Assembly (NCBI GenBank): GCA_903915075.1
Contig: CAIWRM010000104.1
Location: 1-34,407, forward strand
Source of the DNA: an uncultured Microbacteriaceae bacterium
Lineage (GTDB): Bacteria > Actinomycetota > Actinomycetes > Actinomycetales > Microbacteriaceae
Direction of reading: 5' to 3'
Length of the DNA: 34,407 bases
A program made the position numbers and the translations under genes. Positions 8,895 to 19,163 of the stretch are shown in pieces. The notes under the pieces are model-generated. The model worked only from the letters and a program-made list of their open reading frames with translations, did not search any database and was not told where the DNA came from. The first letter of the stretch is position 1. Each line of letters begins with the position of its first letter.

Positions 8895-10376
8895 CTAGAA
8901 GAACTTGAGGAAGATATTTGCCACGAAGACACCGACGACGGCTACGGCAAGACCTGCCGCAATGAGCGCAAGGGCCATGGGAAGTCGGTGTGACCCTGCT
9001 CGCGGAGGAAGAGACGATGCCGTGGGAGACGAAAAGGCACTGACCGCACGGGTTGCACTCACCGGAGCGAGATTACCCACGTTGCCCGTTTGCGGCTCTT
9101 GTTCACTCACCACGTCGATTTCTGCGGTGTCGAAGCGCCGCATATCGGTGCCCGTCTGAGCCACCCCAGCGGGAAGGACGATCTGGCCTGTCACGATGAT
9201 CTCACCGGTCTCGTTCATGGCACTCAGAGCACTGGGCACGTCCGTGGGCACATTTGACATGATCAGGGAGTGGCCGGATATCGGCACACCGCCCGTGGTG
9301 GACATGCCGGGAACGGTTGACTCGAGCACGGCATCGCGCGCCATGGCAGCCCTGCTGGCCTCTTCCATTGCACGCAACTGTGCCACGGTGGGCCCCGACG
9401 GCTGAGTGGGAGCAAGGGAAGTGCGGGTGGCCTCAATAATGTCGAGTCGACCGGTGATGGCTGCCATTTCTGCCGCGGCCGCCGGCACGCCCGGAAGGGT
9501 CGTGGAAAGAGGAACGTAGGGCGCCGATTCTGGAACGGGCGATGGGGTCAGCGCGGACGGGGAGAGCGCGGAAGGCGCAAGCGCTGCTGGCTGCCCCGTT
9601 GCCGCATAGGGCGAGAGGACGGCCGAGGTTGCGGCGGCCATGGCAGCAGCTTCCTCAATGCGGGACATCGAATCGCTGGACTCGCCAATGCGCGCCGTGG
9701 CCTGCTCGCGCAACTTCCTCATCTCGCGACGTGAGAGTCCAGACGTGTCTTCTGCGGGCGGGGCAACAACGGCGGGCATCACCGGGATCTCGGGCGATGT
9801 CAGTGGATCGACCCGCAATCCGGGAGTTTCTGTGGGCACAGGGATCAGGGTGTCCGCCTGCACAGGAACGTAGACCGGTTCAGGAGCGTAGACCGGTTCG
9901 GGCGCGCTCACGGGCGGCGCGACGAACACCGGCTCGGGCGCAACGGGCTGAGCTATTGGTTGAGCCGGCTGAACTGGCTGAGGGGTCGGTGGCGCGCTGG
10001 GCAAGGTGGCCTCGGGTGGCGCACTGGGCATGGCTACCGCAGGCGGCACACTCGGCATCGCGGCAGCGGGAGGCGCGCTCGGCATGGCCGCCGCAGGCGG
10101 GCGTGCGGTAGGAGGCAGGGGAGGAATGACGGGCGCGGGCGGGGCACTCGCGGCCGGTGCTGAAGCCGGGGGCGTAGCAGTAGGAGGCTTGGCAGCAGGA
10201 GGCGCGACAGAAGGACCGGAATCGGCAGGTTTTCCGGTGGCAGGTTTTCCGGTGGCAGGATTACCCTTGTCAGGAACGGCAGCGTCGGAAACGGGCTCTT
10301 CGGGTTGAGACGGCCAGTGAACGCCGTAGGTGCGCGGTGGCGCCTCCTCGCCCTTCCTGCCGTTCTGGTTTTCCAC
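8895..10376 (-). CDS. Hypothetical Pro/Ala-rich low-complexity protein with a single C-terminal transmembrane segment (tail-anchored)
   Basis: Long ORF between nadD and rsfS. Degenerate PPAAAMPSAPP and PATGK repeats. C-terminus RLPMALALIAAGLAVAVVGVFVANIFLKFF is a hydrophobic anchor. Confidence 0.7.
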   Translation of the reverse strand: MENQNGRKGEEAPPRTYGVHWPSQPEEPVSDAAVPDKGNPATGKPATGKPADSGPSVAPPAAKPPTATPPASAPAASAPPAPVIPPLPPTARPPAAAMPSAPPAAAMPSVPPAVAMPSAPPEATLPSAPPTPQPVQPAQPIAQPVAPEPVFVAPPVSAPEPVYAPEPVYVPVQADTLIPVPTETPGLRVDPLTSPEIPVMPAVVAPPAEDTSGLSRREMRKLREQATARIGESSDSMSRIEEAAAMAAATSAVLSPYAATGQPAALAPSALSPSALTPSPVPESAPYVPLSTTLPGVPAAAAEMAAITGRLDIIEATRTSLAPTQPSGPTVAQLRAMEEASRAAMARDAVLESTVPGMSTTGGVPISGHSLIMSNVPTDVPSALSAMNETGEIIVTGQIVLPAGVAQTGTDMRRFDTAEIDVVSEQEPQTGNVGNLAPVSATRAVSAFSSPTASSLPPRAGSHRLPMALALIAAGLAVAVVGVFVANIFLKFF

Positions 10377-10378
10377 CG

Positions 10379-10960
10379 CTACTCCCTGTAAAGACCTTGA
10401 GCCATGATGTACTCGGCCACTGCGTTTGGCACCAAACCGGTCAATGCCTCGCCCTTGCTTACCAATTCCCGAATTGCCGACGACGAAACGTCAACAGGCG
10501 GTATTTGTAGCAAGTTTAGGTCATAGCCCTCGTCATCGAGCTGAGGCGGGGGCGTGCCGGGTCGCGTCACAACGATGAACGACGTCGAGCCCCGCAGCTC
10601 ATCTGCACGATGCCAGGTGGGTAAACCGGCAGCCGCATCGCTGCCCACGATGAACGAGATTTCTGCGTTCGGATGCAGCACAGCGAGATCCGACAGCGTG
10701 TCCACGGTGTAGGTGGGGCCACCGCGCACAACGTCGATGTCACTCACGTCAACACTCGAATGGCCAGCTACACCGCGTCGCACCATCTCGAGGCGCTGGT
10801 CAGGCGAGGCCACGCAACGTTTCTGCCACGGATCGTTGGCGGGAACGACCAGAATCTCATCGACGAGGCCCGAATCACCAACGGCACGAATAATCTCTGC
10901 GTGCCCATTGTGGAATGGGTCAAACGTTCCCCCGAGAACGCCGATGCGGGTTCTCGACAC
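10379..10960 (-). CDS. nadD: Nicotinate-nucleotide adenylyltransferase
   Basis: GVLGGTFDPFHNGHAEI nucleotidyltransferase motif, VPANDPWQK, SFIVGSDAAAGLPTWHRADEL, ISSSAIRELV-like segment (VSSSAIRELVSKG). Confidence 0.95.
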   Translation of the reverse strand: MSRTRIGVLGGTFDPFHNGHAEIIRAVGDSGLVDEILVVPANDPWQKRCVASPDQRLEMVRRGVAGHSSVDVSDIDVVRGGPTYTVDTLSDLAVLHPNAEISFIVGSDAAAGLPTWHRADELRGSTSFIVVTRPGTPPPQLDDEGYDLNLLQIPPVDVSSSAIRELVSKGEALTGLVPNAVAEYIMAQGLYRE

Positions 10961-10969
10961 GGCTAAAAC

Positions 10970-11150
10970 CTAGTGGTGTCCCGAACCGGACGTGTCGTTC
11001 TTGTGAGCGTGCCGGTTTGCCACGTCGCGGTAGCTGAACACCATGAACCCCATGACAGCAAAAATCACCAACGCGATGATGCCAAAAACCGGCGCCGGCA
11101 GAAAGAGCGGGCGTAACACTTCTTCAGCAAGAACGGTGAGGTGAGACATG
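10970..11150 (-). pseudogene. Small single-TM membrane protein ORF disrupted by a +1 frameshift (conserved-looking hypothetical between proA and nadD)
   Basis: From ATG 11150, frame 0 gives MSHLTVLAEEVLRPLFL. The adjacent frame then gives PAPVFGIIALVIFAVMGFMVFSYRDVANRHAHKNDTSGSGHH* ending at TAG 10970. The span is 181 nt, not a multiple of 3. Confidence 0.6.
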
Positions 11151-11186
11151 CATTACTCCTGAGGAATGGGTTGTGGTGGCTTTAGT

Positions 11187-12449
11187 CTAGCGACGAATCT
11201 GCCCCTGGCCGCGGACCAACCACTTGGTACTGGTGAGCTCCGGAAGCCCCATGGGGCCGCGTGCGTGCAGTTTCTGCGTGGAGATGCCAACCTCGGCACC
11301 AAAACCAAATTCACCACCGTCAGTAAAGCGCGTCGAGGCGTTGACCATCACCGCGGCCGAGTCCACTTCGGCGAGAAACCGCTCCGCATTGCCGGCGTCG
11401 TTCGTGATGATTGACTCGGTGTGCTTGGTCGAGTAGCGCCGGATGTGCGCAATTGCCGCATCGAGATCCGGCACCACTTTGACAGCGATATCGAGACTCA
11501 TGAACTCCCGACCGAAATCTTCTGGCTCTGCGGGCACGGAATCGGCAAAGATGGCGCGCGCCTGGTCGTCGGCGTGAATCGTCACGCCGGCCTCGCGCAG
11601 GCGAGCCAGCACGGGGGGCAACAGTCGCTCGGCTGCGGATTCCACCACGAGTAGCGTTTCGAGGGCGTTGCACACGCTCGGCCGCTGCACCTTGGAGTTG
11701 TGCACGATATCGACAGCCCAATCGAGGTCGGCGGTCTCATCGAGCACAAGGTGCACGACCCCGGCACCCGTTTCGATAACGGGAACCTTCGATTCCATCA
11801 CCACGGTGTTGATCAGATCGGCCGAGCCACGCGGAACGAGAACGTCGACGAGACCGCGGGCCGCCATGAGGCGGCGTGCCCCCTCGCGACCAAACTCATC
11901 GATTGTTTGAACGGCGGCCGCGGGAAGACCCACGGAGGTCAACGCGTCTTGGATGATGGCCACGAGCATGCGATTGCTGTTCTCGGCAGCGGAGCCACCA
12001 CGAAGCACAACGGCGTTACCGCTCTTGAGCGACAGGGCCGCGATATCCACGGTCACATTGGGGCGAGCCTCGTAGATGGTTCCCACAACGCCGAACGGAA
12101 CCCGAACCTGGGTGAGGTGCACGCCATTGGGCATGTCCATGCCGCGCACAACGTGACCAACCGGGTCTGCCAGCGCAGCCACCTGTCGAACGGCATCCGA
12201 CAGGCCGGCAATGCGGGCGGGAGTGAGCGCGAGGCGGTCCATGAGCCCCTCAGAAGTGCCGTTGGCGCGTCCGTTGTCAAGGTCGAGCGCGTTGGCCGCA
12301 ACGATGTCTTCAACCTTGGCATCGAGGGCTTCGGCAATGGCGTGAAGTCCCGCGTTCTTGGCATCGGTGTTGAGCGTCGCCAAGACAATGGCGGCGGCCT
12401 GCGCCGCCTCGAGCTTGTGGGTAAACGCTGCGAGCTCCTCTAGTGGCAT
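11187..12449 (-). CDS. proA: Glutamate-5-semialdehyde dehydrogenase (gamma-glutamyl phosphate reductase)
   Basis: RVPFGVVGTIYEARPNVTVDIAALSLKSGNAVVLRGGSAAENSNRML, VQRPSVCNALETLLV, DSAAVMVNASTRFTDGGEFGFGAEVGISTQKLHARGPMGLPELTSTKW. Confidence 0.97.
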   Translation of the reverse strand: MPLEELAAFTHKLEAAQAAAIVLATLNTDAKNAGLHAIAEALDAKVEDIVAANALDLDNGRANGTSEGLMDRLALTPARIAGLSDAVRQVAALADPVGHVVRGMDMPNGVHLTQVRVPFGVVGTIYEARPNVTVDIAALSLKSGNAVVLRGGSAAENSNRMLVAIIQDALTSVGLPAAAVQTIDEFGREGARRLMAARGLVDVLVPRGSADLINTVVMESKVPVIETGAGVVHLVLDETADLDWAVDIVHNSKVQRPSVCNALETLLVVESAAERLLPPVLARLREAGVTIHADDQARAIFADSVPAEPEDFGREFMSLDIAVKVVPDLDAAIAHIRRYSTKHTESIITNDAGNAERFLAEVDSAAVMVNASTRFTDGGEFGFGAEVGISTQKLHARGPMGLPELTSTKWLVRGQGQIRR

Positions 12450-12500
12450 GAGGAAAGTCTAACGGTGGCGTGCTTTGACGGCTGAAGCGAAAGACGGTGC

Positions 12501-13295
12501 CTAAGCAGCGCGGTCCGGATTGGGCTCAAACCACGTGCCGATGCGGGCTCCGCTCAGGGCATCCCCCACCAGCTCTGCCGCGGTGATAAGAACTGCGGTA
12601 CCCGAGGCGCTCGCCAGGTGAGCAGCCGCAACCTTGGTAACCGCTCCCCCGGTGCCCACGCCCGCATCGCCGATCTCGCCGAACTCAACCGAGTCGAGGT
12701 CGTCGCCAAACGTCACGTAGTCAATCTTCTCGGCACCCACCTCGTGCGGGGGTTTCGTGTACAGCGCGTCAACGTCGGAGAGTAGGATGAGCACGTCGGC
12801 GCGCACGAGCACGGCAACGAGAGCGGCGAGCCGGTCGTTGTCCCCAAAACGAATCTCGGAGGTTGCCACCGTGTCGTTCTCGTTGACGATGGGCAGGGTG
12901 CGCAAGGCGAGGAGTCGATCGAGGGCGCGCTCCGCGTTGGCGCGAGTCTCATCGTGTTCCAAGTCGCCCGCGGTCAGCAAGACCTGGCCGGCAACAATCC
13001 CAAAGCGGTCGAGATTCTCCTGATAGCGGTGGATGAGAGCGTTTTGGCCAACGGCGGCGACAGCCTGCTGCGTGGCAAGGTCTTCCGGGCGAGCCTCGAG
13101 GCCCAAGAGTGGCATACCCGTGGAGATGGCGCCCGACGACACGAGCACAATTTCGGTGCCCCGCTCGTAGGCAGCAGCAAGAACGTCAACGATGTGGGAA
13201 ATGCGCGCGGCGTTTGCGCCGCTGATGGACGATGAGCCAACCTTGACGACGACCCGACGGGCTGTGGGGATGTCGCGACGGTCATCCAGCGCCAT
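12501..13295 (-). CDS. proB: Glutamate 5-kinase
   Basis: [103 protein letters not shown] 13295 (MALDDRRD) preferred over the upstream track start. Confidence 0.95.
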   Translation of the reverse strand: MALDDRRDIPTARRVVVKVGSSSISGANAARISHIVDVLAAAYERGTEIVLVSSGAISTGMPLLGLEARPEDLATQQAVAAVGQNALIHRYQENLDRFGIVAGQVLLTAGDLEHDETRANAERALDRLLALRTLPIVNENDTVATSEIRFGDNDRLAALVAVLVRADVLILLSDVDALYTKPPHEVGAEKIDYVTFGDDLDSVEFGEIGDAGVGTGGAVTKVAAAHLASASGTAVLITAAELVGDALSGARIGTWFEPNPDRAA

Positions 13296-14796
13296 TGTCG
13301 TCCTCCTCGGTCCAGAGACCGGCTTCACGCTCCCTGGCAAGTTCATCACGCGCTGCCTGCTTGGCATCCATGCGCTCCGTATATTCTTCACGACGCTCGC
13401 GCGTACTTCGACGCGGTGGCCCGGCAAGTCTGTCATCCGACCCGCGTGGGCCAACGGTGAGTTCGGCCGCCGAGGTCAGAGTGGGTTCCCAATCGAACAC
13501 CACGCCACCGCGTTCGCCAATCACCACGGCAGAGCCGGGAACGGCGCCCTTGGCAAACAGCGCCTCTTCAACTCCGAGGCGAGCGAGTCGGTCGGCCAGA
13601 TAACCAACCGCTTCGTCGTTCGAGAAATCTGTTTGCGCCACCCAGCGCTCTGGTTTGGCGCCCAGCACGCGGAACATTCGCTCGTCCAGCGGACCCTCGA
13701 CCCGAATCGAGAAGTCTTTCTCGTCGACGGGCTGCGGGCGAATAACGATCCGGGGTACGTCTGCCACAGCTTCGGCGCTCCGTTGCGACGACACCATCTC
13801 GGCAAGCGCGTAGGACAGTGCCTTGAGCCCCTCGTGCGACGCCGTCGAGATGGGGAATACGCGATATCCACGCTCGACAAACATGGGCGCCACCATCTCA
13901 GCGAGGTCTTTTGCGTCGGGCACGTCGATCTTGTTGAGGGCGATGATCTGCGGGCGTTCGGCCAGGGGAATCTGGCCCGCGGGCACCGGATACTCCGTGA
14001 GCTCGTGCAAAATGATGTCGAGGTCAGACAGCGGATCGCGTCCCGGCTCGAGCGTCGCGCAGTCCACCACGTGCACCAGAACTCGGCAGCGCTCCACGTG
14101 ACGCAGGAACTCGAGGCCGAGTCCCTTGCCCTCACTGGCGCCCTCGATGAGGCCGGGTACATCAGCGATTGTGTAGCGCGTTTCGCCGGCCTGCACGACG
14201 CCGAGGTTGGGGTGGAGCGTGGTGAAGGGGTAGTCGGCAATCTTGGGACGCGCGGCAGAGAGCGCAGCAACCAAGCTCGACTTACCGGCTGACGGGTAGC
14301 CCACCAGGGCAACGTCGGCGAGTGTCTTGAGCTCGAGCACCACGTCGCCTTCAAATCCGGGGGTACCCAGCAGAGCGAAACCCGGTGCCTTGCGCTTAGT
14401 TGAGGACAGCGAGGAGTTGCCCAATCCCCCCAGACCTCCGGGAGCCACAACAACCCTCATACCCGGCACGTTCATGTCGGCGATGACCTTGCCCGAGGGT
14501 TCCTTGACCACGGTGCCCACGGGCACTGTCAGTTCGAGAGGGGCACCGGTGGCCCCCTGTCGATTGCTCCCCTGGCCGGGCTCACCGTTTGACGAGGTCT
14601 GGTGCGGGTGTCGGTGGTAGGACAGCAGGGTGGTTTCTTGAGGATCCGAAACCAGCACGATGTCCCCACCGCTGCCGCCGTTGCCGCCATCGGGGCCAGC
14701 GAGAGGCTTGAACTTCTCCCGGCGCACCGAGACACAGCCGTGTCCCCCATGACCCGCGCGGAGGTGCAGTGTCACCTCGTCAACGAACGTGGTCAT
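13282..14796 (-). CDS. obgE: GTPase ObgE/CgtA
   Basis: [49 protein letters not shown] Obg fold, G1 [33 protein letters not shown]-terminal OCT-like domain. Confidence 0.97.
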   Translation of the reverse strand: MTTFVDEVTLHLRAGHGGHGCVSVRREKFKPLAGPDGGNGGSGGDIVLVSDPQETTLLSYHRHPHQTSSNGEPGQGSNRQGATGAPLELTVPVGTVVKEPSGKVIADMNVPGMRVVVAPGGLGGLGNSSLSSTKRKAPGFALLGTPGFEGDVVLELKTLADVALVGYPSAGKSSLVAALSAARPKIADYPFTTLHPNLGVVQAGETRYTIADVPGLIEGASEGKGLGLEFLRHVERCRVLVHVVDCATLEPGRDPLSDLDIILHELTEYPVPAGQIPLAERPQIIALNKIDVPDAKDLAEMVAPMFVERGYRVFPISTASHEGLKALSYALAEMVSSQRSAEAVADVPRIVIRPQPVDEKDFSIRVEGPLDERMFRVLGAKPERWVAQTDFSNDEAVGYLADRLARLGVEEALFAKGAVPGSAVVIGERGGVVFDWEPTLTSAAELTVGPRGSDDRLAGPPRRSTRERREEYTERMDAKQAARDELAREREAGLWTEEDDNGAG

Positions 14797-14835
14797 GCGG
14801 GTCCTGTCTGATGGGTCGTGCTGATGGTACGAACG

Positions 14836-14860
14836 CAAAAGAGCGAGCCGAAGCTCGCCC
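14836..14860 (-). terminator. Hairpin plus T-run between rpmA and obgE (terminator or attenuator)
   Basis: Minus strand GGGCGAGC-TTCG-GCTCGCTC-TTTTGCG. Confidence 0.65.
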
Positions 14861-14877
14861 TTGTGCAGAAGTGCTGG

Positions 14878-15129
14878 TTATACGGTGACGATGTTGATGA
14901 CCTTGCGGCCACCCTTCGCACCAAACTCAACGGCGCCTTCGGCAAGGGCGAAGAGAGTGTCGTCGCCGCCACGCCCCACGTTCACGCCGGGGTGAAAGTG
15001 CGTTCCGCGCTGGCGAACCAAGATTTCTCCGGCCTTGACCTTCTGGCCGCCGAAGCGCTTAACTCCCAGGCGCTGTGCGTTCGAGTCGCGTCCGTTGCGA
15101 GTGGAACTCGCTCCCTTTTTGTGTGCCAT
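14878..15129 (-). CDS. rpmA: 50S ribosomal protein L27
   Basis: [65 protein letters not shown]. Confidence 0.99.
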   Translation of the reverse strand: MAHKKGASSTRNGRDSNAQRLGVKRFGGQKVKAGEILVRQRGTHFHPGVNVGRGGDDTLFALAEGAVEFGAKGGRKVINIVTV

Positions 15130-15151
15130 CTCTGGTTACTCCCTCGACGCC

Positions 15152-15460
15152 TTACTTGATTCCGGTGACCTTGACCCGCGTGAGCTCCTGGCGGTGGCCC
15201 TGGCGCTTGCGGTATCCGGTCTTGTTCTTGAACTTGTGAATGACAATCTTGGGGCCGCGGAGGTCTTCGAGCACCTCAGCGGTGACAACAACCTTGGCCA
15301 GCGATGCGGCGTCGGACGTGACCTTGGCGCCGTCCACGAGAAGCACGGCGGGGAGAGTGATGATGCCCGACTTGTCGGCTGCGATGCGGTCCATCGTAAT
15401 GATGGTTCCGACCTCAACCTTTTCTTGGCGGCCACCTGACTTGACTACTGCGAAAACCAC
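15152..15460 (-). CDS. rplU: 50S ribosomal protein L21
   Basis: [26 protein letters not shown]...[48 protein letters not shown] start at 15460. Confidence 0.97.
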   Translation of the reverse strand: MVFAVVKSGGRQEKVEVGTIITMDRIAADKSGIITLPAVLLVDGAKVTSDAASLAKVVVTAEVLEDLRGPKIVIHKFKNKTGYRKRQGHRQELTRVKVTGIK

Positions 15461-15483
15461 TGTGCATACCTCACGTAAACGGG

Positions 15484-15508
15484 GGCGAGACTGTCTCGCC
15501 AAAAAAAA
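15484..15508 (-). promoter_or_regulatory. rplU leader hairpin next to an 8-T run
   Basis: Minus strand TTTTTTTT-GGCGAGA-CAG-TCTCGCC, 23 nt upstream of the rplU GTG. Confidence 0.5.
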
Positions 15509-15592
15509 CTCTGGAATCGCGCCACGGCAACGTGGAACGCACACCAACACTCAAGAATATCCCGGGAGTTAGCGCGGGGTCAAACTGTCAGG

Positions 15593-17797
15593 TCACACGG
15601 CAGGCTCAGTTACCTCTGCCGTGATGCTGTCCGTGGAGACCCGACGACGTTTTGGCCGACCCTTACCCGGGTCAGACGGCTCCGGGAGAGCATCCAAAAC
15701 GCTGTCGAGTGCGGCCGAATTGACGTCTGCCTTCTTGCGGCGACCTTTCGTGATGGTGACCGGAATATCAAGGATCTCCGTCACTTCGGTGGTCTCGGTT
15801 GACGCATCCGAAGAAGATCCTGCGGCGTCATCCGACTGGGACAGGGTGGAGGCCGCAATCTTTGCCAGAGCGCTCGATGCTCCCTCCGGGATGATGTGAA
15901 CTTCGCCGCTCGGGGCAACGGCACCGCGGCTGCGGCCAGATCCACCACCCGAACCGGGACCCGAACCGCCACGACGACTCTTTTCCGCGGGCTTGTCGGC
16001 AGCCCTGCTGCGCGTCACGGGTTCGTGAAAGACGATGACGCCGCGACCGGCGCACACCTCACACGGCTCGCTGAACGTCTCGAGCAGGCCCAGACCCAAC
16101 TTCTTACGGGTCATCTGCACGAGCCCGAGCGAGGTGATCTCAGCAACCTGATGCTTGGTTCGGTCACGGCTGAGACACTCAATCAGACGGCGCTGCACCA
16201 GATCTCGGTTGGACTCGAGCACCATGTCGATGAAGTCGACCACGATGATGCCGCCGATATCGCGCAGACGAAGCTGGCGAACAATTTCTTCTGCGGCTTC
16301 CAGGTTGTTCTTGGTGACGGTCTCTTCCAGGTTTCCCCCGGAGCCCACGAACTTTCCGGTGTTGACGTCAACCACGGTCATGGCCTCGGTGCGGTCAATC
16401 ACGAGAGACCCACCACTGGGGAGGTACACCTTACGGTCGAGAGCCTTCTCAATCTGCTCCGTGACGCGGAACTCGGCGAATGAATCCATCGATGACGCGT
16501 GGTCAATCACACGCTCAAGAAGCTCGGGGGCCACGCCCTCAAGGTACGTGCGAATGGTCTCTCCCACAGTGGGGCCATCGATGATGACCTTGGTGAAGTC
16601 CTCGTTAAAAACATCGCGAATAATTTTGACCAGCAGGTCGGGTTCGCTGTGCAGGAGGACAGGCGCTTGGCCCTTCTCGACCTTGCTTGAGATGGCCGCC
16701 CACTGCGATTGGAGGCGATCGACGTCGTTGCGCAACTGCTCTTCCGAGGCGCCCTCGGCGGCGGTGCGCACTATCACGCCAACGTTTTCGGGAAGCACCT
16801 CTTTGAGAATCTTCTTGAGACGGAGACGCTCGGGTTCGGGAAGCTTACGGCTGATTCCGTTCATGGTGTTGTTCGGCACGTAAACGAGGTAGCGACCGGG
16901 AAGCGACACCTGCGAAGTGAGGCGTGCGCCCTTGTGACCAACGGGATCTTTGGTGACCTGCACGAGAACTTTGTCGCCAGGCTTCAGCGCGAGTTCAATT
17001 CGGCGCGACTGGTCTTTGTTTTCGACGGCGTCCCAATCGACCTCACCCGAATAGAGCACTGCGTTACGACCGCGGCCGATATCCACGAATGCTGCTTCCA
17101 TGGAGGGCAGCACGTTTTGCACCTTGCCGAGGTACACGTTTCCGATGAGGCTGGCCTCGGATGCCCGGGCAACGTAGTGCTCCACCAAAACGGTGTCTTC
17201 GAGAACGCCGATCTGCGTGCGATCTTCGCGCTCACGAACCACCATGACGCGGTCAACCGACTCGCGCCGGGCCAGGAATTCGCTCTCCGTCACAACCGTG
17301 CGGCGGCGGCCCACATCTCGGCCGTCGCGGCGACGCTGCTTTTTGGCTTCCAGTCGAGTGGAGCCACGAATGCGCTGGGGCTCGGTAATGAGTTCGGGCT
17401 CGCGCGGCAGACGCACTTTCACTACCGTGCGTGATTCATCGTCGCTCAGCGGGCGATTGTCACCCGCGCGCTGCCGTTGACGCCGCCGCAGCGAAACCTG
17501 CTCGTCAAAGGGATCGCCGTCGCGCTCCCAACGGTCGCGTGTTGTTGCCTCGCGGCGCGGTAAGGCGGGGGCGTAGAAAACGAGGTCGGTAATCTCGCTT
17601 GCCGAAAGAGTGGGGATGTCGAGGCCGACTGCCGCGGCTGCCTCGGCCGCAACGTCATCTTCCGATTCCGACGTGGCTACTGTCGCGGATGCGGTGGACA
17701 CAAGGTCGGGAATTCGGTCGGCGTGAGCCTCCAACCAGACCTCGGCGTTCTCGCCATGGCTGAACGGGTTGACGTCAGAATTTTTCTTTTTCACCAT
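15593..17797 (-). CDS. rne: Ribonuclease E/G
   Basis: VMVVREREDRTQIGVLEDTVLVEHYVARASEASLIGNVYLGKVQNVLPSMEAAFVDIGRGRNAVLYSGEVDW (S1), GGSLVIDRTEAMTVVDVNTGKFVGSGG, CEVCAGRGVIV (Zn-link-like). ATG 17797 (MVKKKNSD) chosen. Confidence 0.95.
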   Translation of the reverse strand: MVKKKNSDVNPFSHGENAEVWLEAHADRIPDLVSTASATVATSESEDDVAAEAAAAVGLDIPTLSASEITDLVFYAPALPRREATTRDRWERDGDPFDEQVSLRRRQRQRAGDNRPLSDDESRTVVKVRLPREPELITEPQRIRGSTRLEAKKQRRRDGRDVGRRRTVVTESEFLARRESVDRVMVVREREDRTQIGVLEDTVLVEHYVARASEASLIGNVYLGKVQNVLPSMEAAFVDIGRGRNAVLYSGEVDWDAVENKDQSRRIELALKPGDKVLVQVTKDPVGHKGARLTSQVSLPGRYLVYVPNNTMNGISRKLPEPERLRLKKILKEVLPENVGVIVRTAAEGASEEQLRNDVDRLQSQWAAISSKVEKGQAPVLLHSEPDLLVKIIRDVFNEDFTKVIIDGPTVGETIRTYLEGVAPELLERVIDHASSMDSFAEFRVTEQIEKALDRKVYLPSGGSLVIDRTEAMTVVDVNTGKFVGSGGNLEETVTKNNLEAAEEIVRQLRLRDIGGIIVVDFIDMVLESNRDLVQRRLIECLSRDRTKHQVAEITSLGLVQMTRKKLGLGLLETFSEPCEVCAGRGVIVFHEPVTRSRAADKPAEKSRRGGSGPGSGGGSGRSRGAVAPSGEVHIIPEGASSALAKIAASTLSQSDDAAGSSSDASTETTEVTEILDIPVTITKGRRKKADVNSAALDSVLDALPEPSDPGKGRPKRRRVSTDSITAEVTEPAV

Positions 17798-18092
17798 GAG
17801 TGGTGCAACTCTCCGCACCGCGAGCCCGTTTCTCGACGAACAAATCGTGGTGCTTAATCCTCGTGGCTCGCGCAGAGCGCCTGCCAAAAAACTGCTTTGT
17901 GCCCACCGAAACGATGTCGAGCCGGCGAGATGTGGGAGGTAAACCTGCCCACGAGCAACCTTGCGGTTACCCAAAAGTCTTTGCGTTGCGACCCATCAGG
18001 GGGTTACAACACTTCTAGTATCACACGGATTTGTTTCGCGCGCCGGAAATGGGGCGGGCAATCTCACGGCTACAACTGCAATAATCAGGCGC

Positions 18093-18698
18093 GTGAGTAA
18101 CACAGCAGAGATTTCCGCCCGCAAACCCGTTGCCGTATCGATTCTCTTCATCGTGGTCGCCGCGTTGGGGCTCTTGGCGGCGTTCGCGCTGACCCTCGAG
18201 AAGATTCATGCGCTCACGAATCCCGGTGAAGCCGCGAGCTGCGATTTCAGTGTCGTTGTGCAGTGTGGCAAGAATCTTTCCTCGTGGCAGGGTTCGCTTC
18301 TCGGATTCCCCAACCCGCTGATTGGCATGATGGCTTGGCCGGTAGTCGCGGCCACCGGTGTCGCCATGCTGGCCGGTGCCCGCCTTGCCAACTGGTACTG
18401 GCGCGCCTTCGACATTGTGGCCACCCTCGGTTTTCTGTTCACCGTCTGGCTCTACGCCGAAAGCGTCTTCGTTCTCGGTACGCTCTGCCCGTGGTGCATG
18501 GTGACTTGGATCGCCACCATTACGCTGACCGTGGTGGCCAAGGGCTACACGATCAAGAACGGCGTATGGGGAACGCGACCCTGGATTTTGGCCACCGGCG
18601 CCAAGATCCTGTCGTGGTCACCCACCATCATCCTCGGCATTTTGCTCATTGAGGCCCTTATCGCGCAGGTGCGCTTGGACTGGATCAACAACCTCTAA
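18093..18698 (+). CDS. Vitamin K epoxide reductase (VKOR) family protein
   Basis: ALTLEKIHALTNPGEAASCDFSVVVQCGKNLSSWQGSLLGFPNPLIGMMAWPVVAATGVAML and FVLGTLCPWCMVTW (CxxC) are typical of bacterial VKOR. GTG start at 18093. Confidence 0.9.
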   Translation: MSNTAEISARKPVAVSILFIVVAALGLLAAFALTLEKIHALTNPGEAASCDFSVVVQCGKNLSSWQGSLLGFPNPLIGMMAWPVVAATGVAMLAGARLANWYWRAFDIVATLGFLFTVWLYAESVFVLGTLCPWCMVTWIATITLTVVAKGYTIKNGVWGTRPWILATGAKILSWSPTIILGILLIEALIAQVRLDWINNL

Positions 18699-18734
18699 CT
18701 GACGCCGGCGAGTGTGGCGGGAGCCCTCAGCCGT

Positions 18735-19163
18735 TTAGGAGTTGGCGAACCACAGCCCGAGTTCGCGCACCGCTGACTCCGGAGCGTCGGAACCGTGTAC
18801 CAGGTTCCGTTGCACTGCCGCACCCCAGTCGCGGCCAAGATCGCCGCGAATTGTGCCCGGCGCTGCCGTGGTGGGGTCGGTCGTGCCCGCGAGCGCACGG
18901 AATCCCTCGATCACACGCTGACCGCGAAGGCGAACAGCAACCACGGGGCCGCTCGCCATGAACTCAACGAGGGGCTCAAAAAACGGCTTGCCCTCGTGCT
19001 CGGCGTAGTGGGCAACGAGAAGGTCGCGCGATGGCGTGATCATGCGCAGGTCGGCAATCTCGTAACCCTTCGCTTCGATGCGGCGCAATATCTCGCCCGT
19101 CAGTCCGCGTTCGACACCGTCGGGCTTAACCAGTACCAGGGTCTCTTCGATCTCTGCGCTCAT
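18735..19163 (-). CDS. ndk: Nucleoside diphosphate kinase
   Basis: ETLVLVKPDGVERGLTGEILRRIEAKGYEIADLRMITPSRDLLVAHYAEHEGKPFFEPLVEFMASGPVVAVRLRGQRVIEGFRALAGTTDPTTAAPGTIRGDLG...LVHGSDAPESAVRELGLWF. Confidence 0.98.
   Translation of the reverse strand: MSAEIEETLVLVKPDGVERGLTGEILRRIEAKGYEIADLRMITPSRDLLVAHYAEHEGKPFFEPLVEFMASGPVVAVRLRGQRVIEGFRALAGTTDPTTAAPGTIRGDLGRDWGAAVQRNLVHGSDAPESAVRELGLWFANS

Noticed and set aside
13192-14292. 366-aa plus-strand ORF
   Set aside because: Antisense to obgE/proB, which carry unmistakable motifs.
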